The position numbers and the translations under genes were made by a program. Shown in pieces: positions 43,778-50,258 of a stretch of DNA of 50,258 bases. The notes beneath the pieces were generated by a model. That model searched no databases. It saw only the letters and a list, made by a program, of their open reading frames with translations, and was not told the origin of the DNA. Source of the stretch: Novispirillum itersonii (lineage in GTDB: Bacteria; Pseudomonadota; Alphaproteobacteria; Rhodospirillales; Rhodospirillaceae); assembly GCF_014205675.1 (NCBI RefSeq), contig NZ_JACIIX010000020.1, forward strand, positions 1-50,258. Reading direction: 5' to 3'. The number at the start of each line of letters is the position of its first letter. Position 1 is the stretch's first letter.

Positions 43778-44941
43778 ATGAATGCCCCCGAGACCACCAC
43801 CACGGCCACCTTCAAGCCCAAGAAGTCCGTGGCGCTTTCCGGCGTCACGGCGGGCAACACCGCGCTGTGCACCGTCGGCAAGACCGGCAACGACCTGCGC
43901 TATCGCGGCTACGACATCCTCGACATCGCCGAGCGCTGCGAGTTCGAAGAAGTCGCCCACCTGCTGGTGCACGGCAAGCTGCCGACCATCGCCGAGCTCA
44001 AGGCCTACAAGACCCGTCTGAAGGCACTGCGCGGCCTGCCGACCAACGTCAAGGAAGCGTTGGAATGTCTGCCTGCCTCGGCCCATCCCATGGACGTCAT
44101 GCGCACCGGCGTTTCCGCCCTGGGCTGCGCGCTGCCGGAAAAGGACGACCATAATCTGCCCGGCGCCCGCGACATTGCCGACCGCCTGATGGCCTCGCTG
44201 GGCTCCATGCTGCTCTACTGGTACCACTGGTCCACCAACGGCAAGCGCATCGACGTCGAGACCGATGACGACTGCATCGGCGCCCACTTCCTGCACCTGC
44301 TGCACGGCAAGAAGCCGTCGGAGCTGTGGGAACGGGCCATGCATACCTCGCTGATTCTCTATGCCGAGCACGAATTCAACGCTTCGACCTTCACCAGCCG
44401 CGTCATCGCGGGCACCGGTTCCGACATGTATTCGGCCATTACCGGCGCCATCGGCGCGTTGCGCGGCCCCAAGCACGGCGGCGCCAACGAGGTCGCGTTC
44501 GAAATCCAGAAGCGCTACGACAATCCGGACGAAGCCGAGACCGACATCCGTCGCCGCGTCGGGAACAAGGAAGTGGTGATCGGCTTCGGCCACCCTGTCT
44601 ACACCGTATCGGACCCACGCAACGAGGTGATCAAGGGAGTCGCCCACAAGCTGTCGGTGGATGCCGGTTCGACCAAGATGTTCGACATCGCCGCCCGACT
44701 GGAAGCGGTGATGTGGGACGTCAAGAAGATGTTCCCCAACCTCGACTGGTTCAGCGCCGTCAGCTACCACATGATGGGCGTTCCCACCGCCATGTTCACC
44801 CCGCTGTTCGTCATCGCCCGGACCTCGGGCTGGGCGGCGCACATCATCGAGCAGCGCATCGACAACAAGATCATCCGCCCCAGCGCCCATTACGTCGGCC
44901 CCGATGATCGCGCCTTCACCGCCATCGACCAACGTCATTGA
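43778..44941 (+). CDS. prpC: 2-methylcitrate synthase
   Basis: 387 residues. It condenses propionyl-CoA with oxaloacetate, the first step of the methylcitrate cycle. Citrate synthase-family motifs: [50 protein letters not shown] and [17 protein letters not shown]. The start at 43778 has GGAGGA eight bases upstream; an upstream in-frame ATG at 43727 would add a non-conserved leader. Short length and active-site context favour PrpC over GltA, and its place before acnD, prpF and prpB confirms it. It overlaps or abuts acnD by a few bases. Confidence 0.95.
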   Translation: MNAPETTTTATFKPKKSVALSGVTAGNTALCTVGKTGNDLRYRGYDILDIAERCEFEEVAHLLVHGKLPTIAELKAYKTRLKALRGLPTNVKEALECLPASAHPMDVMRTGVSALGCALPEKDDHNLPGARDIADRLMASLGSMLLYWYHWSTNGKRIDVETDDDCIGAHFLHLLHGKKPSELWERAMHTSLILYAEHEFNASTFTSRVIAGTGSDMYSAITGAIGALRGPKHGGANEVAFEIQKRYDNPDEAETDIRRRVGNKEVVIGFGHPVYTVSDPRNEVIKGVAHKLSVDAGSTKMFDIAARLEAVMWDVKKMFPNLDWFSAVSYHMMGVPTAMFTPLFVIARTSGWAAHIIEQRIDNKIIRPSAHYVGPDDRAFTAIDQRH

Positions 44942-44955
44942 ACGGCGGGAGCGAC

Positions 44956-47592
44956 ATGAACATTCTCTATCGCAAGCCCCTGCCCGGCACGCAGTTGGAC
45001 TATTACGACGCCCCGGCCGCCGTGGACGCCATCCATCCCGGCGGCTGGGCCGGATTGCCCTATGTGTCGCGCGTGCTGGCCGAACAACTGGTGCGCCGCT
45101 GCGAGCACTCGCTGCTGAACGATGCCCTGCGCCAGTTGGTCGAACGCCGCCGCGACCTCGACTTCCCCTGGTATCCGGCCCGCGTGGTCTGTCACGACAT
45201 CCTGGGCCAGACCGCTTTGGTGGATCTGGCCGGTCTGCGCGACGCCATTGCCGCCCAAGGCGGCGACCCGGCCAAGGTCAACCCGGTGGTGCCGACCCAA
45301 CTGATCGTCGATCACTCGTTGGCCGTCGAACATGGCGGCTTCGACCCCGACGCCTTCGCCAAGAACCGCGCCATCGAGGACCGCCGCAACGAGGACCGCT
45401 TCCACTTCATCGAATGGACCAAACGCGCCTTCGGGAACGTGGACGTGATCCCGGCCGGTAACGGCATCATGCACCAGATCAACCTGGAGAAGATGTCGCC
45501 GGTGGTTCAGGTCCGCGACGGCGTGGCCTTTCCCGACACCTGCGTCGGTACCGACAGCCACACGCCGCATGTGGACGCGTTGGGCGTCATCGCCATCGGC
45601 GTCGGCGGGCTGGAGGCCGAGACCGTAATGCTCGGCCGCGCCTCGATGATGCGCCTGCCGGATATTGTCGGCGTCCATCTGACCGGCACGCGCCGGCCCG
45701 GCATCACCGCCACCGACATCGTCCTGGCGCTGACCGAGTTCCTGCGCAAGGAACGGGTGGTGGGCGCCTGGGTCGAGTTCTTCGGTGACGGTGCCGCCAA
45801 ACTGTCCATCGGCGACCGTGCGACCATTTCCAACATGTGCCCGGAATATGGCGCCACCGCCGCCCTGTTCCACATCGACGGCCAGACCATCGACTATCTG
45901 CGGCTGACCGGCCGCGCACCGGAGCAGGTGGCGCTGGTCGAGACCTATGCCAAGATTCTCGGCCTGTGGGCCGACGCGTTGGAGACAGCGGAATACGAGC
46001 GGGTCTTGGAATTCGACCTGTCCGGGGTCGAACGCAATATGGCCGGACCGTCCAATCCGCACCGGCGCTTGCCGACCTCGGCACTGGTGGAACGCGGCAT
46101 CGCCGTCGGGCTCGACAAGGCCCAGGCCGAGGAACGCGATGGGTTGCTGCCGGACGGCGCGGTCATCATCGCCGCCATCACCAGCTGTACCAACACCTCC
46201 AACCCGCGCAACGTGATCGCCGCCGGTTTGCTGGCGAAAAAGGCCAACGCATCAGGACTGGTGCGCAAGCCATGGGTCAAGACCTCGTTCGCACCGGGAT
46301 CCAAGGTCGCCAGATTGTATCTGGAAGCGGCGGGATTGCTGCCCGAACTGGAAAAGCTCGGCTTCGGCATCGTCGCCTACGCCTGCACCACCTGCAACGG
46401 CATGTCCGGCGCCCTTGATCCGGCCATCCAGCAGGAAATCATCGATCGCGACCTCTATACCACCGCCGTTTTGTCGGGAAACCGCAATTTCGACGGCCGT
46501 ATCCACCCCTACGCCAAGCAGGCGTTCCTGGCTTCGCCGCCGCTGGTGGTGGCCTATGCCATGGCCGGGACCATGCGGTTCGACATCGAGCGCGACACAC
46601 TGGGCACCGACGTGGCGGGAAATCCGGTCACGCTCAAGGATCTGTGGCCGTCCGACGAGGAAATCGACGCCATCGTCGCCACCTGCGTGCACCCCGAGCA
46701 ATTCCACGCGGTCTACGACCCGATGTTCGCGCCACGCGGCGCATGCCGGGAAACGATCAGCCCGCTCTACGATTGGCGTCCTCAATCCACTTATATCCGC
46801 CGCCCCCCCTATTGGGACACCGAAGGCATCGGTGCCCTGGCCGCCAGCCCACGCACCCTTCGCGGCATGCGGCCCCTGGCCGTGCTGCCCGACAACATCA
46901 CCACCGACCACCTGTCGCCGTCCAACGCCATCCTGGCCAATTCGGCGGCTGGCGAGTACCTGACCCGCATGGGCGTCCCGGAGGAGGATTTCAATTCCTA
47001 CGCCACCCATCGCGGCGACCACCTGACCGCCATGCGCGCCACCTTCGCCAATCCGCAACTGGTCAACGAAATGGCCGTGGTGGACGGAACGGTGAAAAAG
47101 GGCTCACTGACCCGGCTGGAACCGGACGGCAAGGTCATGCGCATGTGGGAAGCCATCGAAACCTACCTTGAGCGCAAGCAACCGCTGATCGTCGTCGCCG
47201 GTGCCGATTACGGCCAGGGGTCCAGCCGCGACTGGGCGGCCAAGGGGGTGCGTCTGGCCGGTGTCGAAGCCATCGTCGCCGAAGGCTTCGAACGCATCCA
47301 CCGCACCAACCTGATCGGCATGGGCGTGCTGCCGCTGGCGTTCAAGGCAGGCACCACGCGGCTGACCCTGGGCCTGGATGGCAGCGAGACCTATGACGTG
47401 CTGGGGGAACGCGCCCCATGCGCCGATCTGACCCTGGTCATTCACCGCCGCGACGGTAAAGTTCTGGAGGTGCCGGTCACCTGCCGCCTCGACACCGCCG
47501 AAGAGGTGTCCATCTACGAGGCCGGAGGCGTGCTGCAACGCTTCGCACAGGATTTCCTGGCTTCGGAAAAATCCCTGAAGGAAACCGCGTGA
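44956..47592 (+). CDS. acnD: Fe/S-dependent 2-methylcitrate dehydratase
   Basis: 878 residues of the aconitase family. AcnD, aided by PrpF, dehydrates 2-methylcitrate to the aconitate intermediate in place of PrpD. Visible: the DSHTPHVDALGVIAIGVGGL block, the 4Fe-4S ligands in SCTNTSNPRN and CTTCNGMSG, and the swivel domain VVAGADYGQGSSRDWAAKG. The ATG at 44956 (GGGAG upstream, MNILYRKPLPGTQLDYYD) is preferred over the ATG at 44938 that overlaps the prpC stop. Identity as AcnD and not housekeeping aconitase rests on this N-terminus and on the neighbouring prpF. Confidence 0.95.
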   Translation: MNILYRKPLPGTQLDYYDAPAAVDAIHPGGWAGLPYVSRVLAEQLVRRCEHSLLNDALRQLVERRRDLDFPWYPARVVCHDILGQTALVDLAGLRDAIAAQGGDPAKVNPVVPTQLIVDHSLAVEHGGFDPDAFAKNRAIEDRRNEDRFHFIEWTKRAFGNVDVIPAGNGIMHQINLEKMSPVVQVRDGVAFPDTCVGTDSHTPHVDALGVIAIGVGGLEAETVMLGRASMMRLPDIVGVHLTGTRRPGITATDIVLALTEFLRKERVVGAWVEFFGDGAAKLSIGDRATISNMCPEYGATAALFHIDGQTIDYLRLTGRAPEQVALVETYAKILGLWADALETAEYERVLEFDLSGVERNMAGPSNPHRRLPTSALVERGIAVGLDKAQAEERDGLLPDGAVIIAAITSCTNTSNPRNVIAAGLLAKKANASGLVRKPWVKTSFAPGSKVARLYLEAAGLLPELEKLGFGIVAYACTTCNGMSGALDPAIQQEIIDRDLYTTAVLSGNRNFDGRIHPYAKQAFLASPPLVVAYAMAGTMRFDIERDTLGTDVAGNPVTLKDLWPSDEEIDAIVATCVHPEQFHAVYDPMFAPRGACRETISPLYDWRPQSTYIRRPPYWDTEGIGALAASPRTLRGMRPLAVLPDNITTDHLSPSNAILANSAAGEYLTRMGVPEEDFNSYATHRGDHLTAMRATFANPQLVNEMAVVDGTVKKGSLTRLEPDGKVMRMWEAIETYLERKQPLIVVAGADYGQGSSRDWAAKGVRLAGVEAIVAEGFERIHRTNLIGMGVLPLAFKAGTTRLTLGLDGSETYDVLGERAPCADLTLVIHRRDGKVLEVPVTCRLDTAEEVSIYEAGGVLQRFAQDFLASEKSLKETA

Positions 47593-48785
47593 TGGCATCC
47601 GCACCGCAAATCCGCATCCCCGCCACCTATATGCGCGGCGGCTCCAGCAAGGGAGTGTTCTTCCGCCTGGACGATCTGCCGCAACGGTGCCGGATACCGG
47701 GAGAGGCCCGCGACCGGCTGTTCCAGCGGGTGATCGGCAGTCCAGACCCTTATGGCAAGCACACCGACGGCATGGGCGGCGCTACCTCCAGCACCAGCAA
47801 ATGCGTCATCCTGTCGAAAAGCACGCAAGCCGACCACGACGTCGATTACCTGTACGGCCAGATCGCCATCGACACCGCCTTCGTGGACTGGTCGGGCAAT
47901 TGCGGCAATTTGTCCACCGCCGCCGGTGCCTTCGCCATTCACGCCGGGCTGGTCGATCCGGTACCCCGAAACGGCATCTGCACCGTCCGCATCTGGCAGG
48001 CCAATATCGGCAAGACCATCATCGCCCATGTGCCGGTGACCGATGGCAAAGTGCAGGAAACCGGTGATTTCGCGTTGGACGGCGTGACCTTTCCGGCGGC
48101 GGAGATCGTCCTGGAATTCGTCGATCCGGCGGATGACGGCGCCAATGGCGGTGCCCTGTTCCCCACCGGTAACCCGGTGGACGAACTGGAGGTGCCGGAA
48201 ACGCTGGTCCCCGGCGGCAGGTTGAAAGCCACGCTGATCAATTCCGGCATCCCCACCATCTTCGTCAATGCCAGCGATCTCGGTTATGACGGCACCGAGT
48301 TGCAGGAGGTCATCAACGGCGATCCGCAGGCGTTGGCGCGCTTCGAGTCCTTGCGGGCGATCGGTGCCGTGCGCATGGGGCTGATCAGGGACCCCGCCGA
48401 GGCATCCAAGCGTCAGCACACCCCGAAGATCGCCTTCGTCGCCCCGCCCGCCGATTACGTCGCCTCCAGCGGCAGGACGGTCAAGGCCGGGGACATCGAC
48501 CTGCTGGTGCGCGCGCTGTCCATGGGAAAGCTGCACCACGCCATGATGGGCACGGCGGCGGTCGCCATCGGCACCGCCGCCGCCATTCCCGGAACGTTGG
48601 TCAATCTGGCGGCGGGTGGCGGGGCGCGCCAGTCGGTCCGCTTCGGCCACCCGTCCGGCACGCTTCGCGTCGGCGCCGAGGCCGAGCGGGAAAACGGCCA
48701 ATGGAAAATCACCAACGCCATCATGAGCCGCACGGCCCGCATCCTGATGGAAGGCTGGGTCCGTGTACCCAGCGACTCGTTCTGA
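47592..48785 (+). CDS. prpF: AcnD-accessory protein PrpF
   Basis: 397 residues of the diaminopimelate-epimerase-like fold. PrpF is needed for the AcnD route and acts as an aconitate isomerase. Motifs: PATYMRGGSSKGVFF, GMGGATSSTSKCVIL, DWSGNCGNLSTAAGAFAIH and KLHHAMMGTAAVAIG. The ATG at 47592 forms a TGATG junction with the acnD stop, typical of translational coupling; a GTG one codon earlier is also possible. Confidence 0.95.
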   Translation: MASAPQIRIPATYMRGGSSKGVFFRLDDLPQRCRIPGEARDRLFQRVIGSPDPYGKHTDGMGGATSSTSKCVILSKSTQADHDVDYLYGQIAIDTAFVDWSGNCGNLSTAAGAFAIHAGLVDPVPRNGICTVRIWQANIGKTIIAHVPVTDGKVQETGDFALDGVTFPAAEIVLEFVDPADDGANGGALFPTGNPVDELEVPETLVPGGRLKATLINSGIPTIFVNASDLGYDGTELQEVINGDPQALARFESLRAIGAVRMGLIRDPAEASKRQHTPKIAFVAPPADYVASSGRTVKAGDIDLLVRALSMGKLHHAMMGTAAVAIGTAAAIPGTLVNLAAGGGARQSVRFGHPSGTLRVGAEAERENGQWKITNAIMSRTARILMEGWVRVPSDSF

Positions 48786-48802
48786 ACCAGGAGGAAACAA
48801 CA

Positions 48803-49663
48803 GTGTCCACCCGTAAGAAACTCAAGGAAATCGCCGAATCTCGCCGCGGCACCATCGTGCCCGGCGCCTTCAACGCGCTGTCCGCCAAGGTGGTGGCCGA
48901 TCTGGGCTTCGAGGCCATTTACGTGACTGGCGCCGGTGTCACCAACATGTGGTTCGGCATGCCCGACCAAGGCTTCATGGGATTGGCCGAGATCGCCGAC
49001 CACACCGCCCGCATCCGCGACGCCGTCGAGGTCCCCCTGATCGTCGATGCCGATACCGGCTTCGGCAACGCGCTGAACGTCTATCATACCGTGCGCACGT
49101 TGGAGCGGGCGGGTGCCGACTGCATTCAGTTCGAAGATCAGATCGCCCCCAAGCGTTGCGGCCATTTCGCCGGCAAGGACGTTATCTCCACCGAGGAGGC
49201 GGTCACCAAGATCAAGGCCGCCGTGGATGCCCGCCGCGACCCCAATCTGCTGATCATGGCACGTACTGATGCTGCCGCCGTACATGGCTTCGAGGCCGCC
49301 GTGGAACGTGCCGCCAAATTCGCCGAGGCCGGTGCCGACATCCTGTTCGTCGAGGCGGTGACCAGTGCCGACGAAATCCGCGCCTTGCCCCAGCGCCTGT
49401 CCAAGCCGCAACTCATGAACATGGTCATCGGTGGCAAGACCCCCATCTTCAATGCCACCGAACTGGACGATCTGGGCTATGGCATCGTGCTGTACGCCAA
49501 TGCCGCCCTGCAAGGCGCGGTGGCGGGCATGCAGAAGGCGCTGACCGTTCTGCGTGACGAAAAGGAGGTCAAGGAATCGAGCGGCCTCGTCACCCCCTTC
49601 GCCGAGCGCCAGCGTCTGGTGGGCAAGCCCGAATGGGATGCCCTTGAAAAGCTCTACAGCTAG
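48803..49663 (+). CDS. prpB: 2-methylisocitrate lyase
   Basis: 286 residues. It splits 2-methylisocitrate into pyruvate and succinate, the last step of the cycle. Motifs: RGTIVPGAFNALSAKVVADL, YVTGAGVTNMWFGMPDQGF, DADTGFGNALNVYHTVR and the catalytic PKRCGHFAGKDV. The GTG at 48803 follows AGGAGG with good spacing; a longer frame would overlap prpF. The stop codon TAG lies at the junction with an IS630-type element, so the natural C-terminus may have been altered by a residue or two. Confidence 0.95.
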   Translation: MSTRKKLKEIAESRRGTIVPGAFNALSAKVVADLGFEAIYVTGAGVTNMWFGMPDQGFMGLAEIADHTARIRDAVEVPLIVDADTGFGNALNVYHTVRTLERAGADCIQFEDQIAPKRCGHFAGKDVISTEEAVTKIKAAVDARRDPNLLIMARTDAAAVHGFEAAVERAAKFAEAGADILFVEAVTSADEIRALPQRLSKPQLMNMVIGGKTPIFNATELDDLGYGIVLYANAALQGAVAGMQKALTVLRDEKEVKESSGLVTPFAERQRLVGKPEWDALEKLYS

Positions 49664-49790
49664 AGCATTTTCAGATTGAGTGTGCGTAACCTGCGGCTTT
49701 GAAGAAATTTGTGCACTGCTGTGGAGAGAAGCGCTCGATAAGCTTGCCGACCCGATCCCACAGCGCATCAATGGTGCGCTGTGGTTCCTG
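49664..49790 (-). mobile_element. IS630-family element, 3' remnant
   Basis: On the minus strand the sequence encodes [20 protein letters not shown] then QQCTNFFKAAGYAHSI and a stop, the C-terminus of IS630-type transposases. The rest is missing because an IS3 copy begins at 49791. IS630 elements insert at TA; here the TA is the first two bases of the prpB stop codon. Confidence 0.72.
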
Positions 49791-50163
49791 TGACCTGTTC
49801 CCCTGATTGATCCCGGTCAGAAGCTGAGTCCCGTCTCCCTGTGATGCCCGAAATGGGCGGTGATGGCAATGTGGGCCGGGGCATGCCCCGGCCCACATTG
49901 CGTTCGCGCTCATGCGGCGGGCTGCGCTGGGGCGATACCGCCCAGGGCGGTGTGTGGGGCCGCACATGATTGTAATCATCCATCCAGTCCGCCAGGACGG
50001 CCCGGGCATGGCCTACCGAGCTGAACAGCGTCTCGTTGAGGCATTCATCGCGGAGCTTGCCGTTGAAGCTCTCGACGAAGCCGTTTTGCATAGGCTTACC
50101 CGGCGCGATGTAGTGCCATTCCACCCGATGCTCCTGGCTCCAACGTAGCATGGCCATGCTGGT
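49791..50163 (-). mobile_element. IS3-family copy A, OrfB 3' end and terminal repeat
   Basis: The minus strand encodes the end of an IS3 OrfB integrase: [40 protein letters not shown] and YNHVRPHT. After VRPHT the frame is shifted; with the shift undone it would read [12 protein letters not shown] and stop. The outer end (49791-49831) starts TGACCTG and ends GAGTCC, matching the terminal repeat of the second copy at 50164. The 5' part is cut off by that second copy. It is inserted in the IS630 transposase gene. Confidence 0.75.
49867..49900. repeat. Perfect 34-base palindrome inside IS3 copy A
   Basis: CAATGTGGGCCGGGGCA is followed immediately by its exact reverse complement. It lies between the OrfB stop region and the terminal repeat, where it could terminate transcription or hinder read-through into the neighbouring prp operon. 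Confidence 0.8.
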
Positions 50164-50258
50164 TGACCTGCCTCGAGAAAACTCCTCCAGTTTAAAGTAG
50201 AGTCCGCCCATCGAGAGGACGGACGATATGAAGCGCAGCAGATTTTCAGAGGAACAGA
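50164..50258 (+). mobile_element. IS3-family copy B, left end and OrfA start (partial)
   Basis: A terminal repeat starts at 50164 (TGACCTGCC, ending AGAGTCC), followed at 50230 by an ATG encoding [10 protein letters not shown], the usual N-terminus of IS3-group OrfA. The element runs off the window. It is inserted into the OrfB gene of copy A in the opposite orientation. Confidence 0.75.

Noticed and set aside
1-50258. CRISPR arrays, rRNA or tRNA genes
   Set aside because: No regularly spaced direct repeats and no tRNA-like cloverleaf or rRNA sequence were recognised on reading both strands; a covariance scan was not possible.

Overview
The window is GC-rich DNA whose gene content fits a Rhodospirillales-type alphaproteobacterium (Magnetospirillum-like). 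That placement is an inference from gene content and style: an extracellular contractile injection system, two ScfR/RamB-family regulators, the long form of isocitrate lyase, malate synthase G and the AcnD/PrpF methylcitrate pathway. No rRNA, tRNA or CRISPR array was seen.

Region 1 (1-712) holds an orphan HicB-like antitoxin. Region 2 (713-11332, plus strand) looks like one operon. A four-domain glycosyltransferase/methyltransferase and a second GT9 glycosyltransferase are followed, one base later, by a 2084-residue protein. This protein carries an N-terminal eCIS-core domain (DUF4157) with an HEAWH motif, a duplicated unknown helical domain, three tandem OTU-like cysteine protease modules (the first without its cysteine), a macro (ADP-ribose) domain, and a very acidic tail ending in a KIKKRKL basic patch. 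It is the most striking object in the window, a candidate injected effector aimed at ubiquitin and ADP-ribose signalling.

Region 3 (11369-31187, minus strand, convergent with the effector) is an almost complete extracellular contractile injection system. In transcription order it encodes a tube-terminator/cap protein, an unknown 399-residue protein, one sheath, tube, tube-initiator-like protein, small Afp6-like protein, LysM hub, VgrG-like spike, PAAR tip, gp25, two large baseplate wedge proteins, tape measure and AAA+ ATPase. Most genes overlap by ATGA-type junctions. No tail-fibre gene is present.

Region 4 (31190-33230) is a decayed patch: a truncated HigB toxin with an intact HigA antitoxin, remnants of an ABC-transporter ATPase and an IS3 transposase, and a frameshifted MmgE/PrpD gene behind an intact acyl-CoA thioesterase. 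Region 5 (33745-42284) is about C2/C3 carbon metabolism: ScfR paralogue 1; a cobalamin riboswitch that now leads into a wrecked nrdD fused to a broken thioesterase; malate synthase G; a small unknown gene; isocitrate lyase; a free-standing malate-synthase C-terminal domain; and ScfR paralogue 2, divergent from the glyoxylate genes. Region 6 (42264-43612) has an unknown gene, a folB broken at a G10 tract and a LysR/MetR relic.

Region 7 (43778-49663) is the propionate operon prpC-acnD-prpF-prpB, preceded by TTGCAAA-type palindromes like those in front of ScfR paralogue 1, so the ScfR proteins probably control these genes. Region 8 (49664-50258) is a stack of nested insertion sequences: an IS630 remnant broken by an IS3 copy, itself broken by a second IS3 copy that runs off the window.
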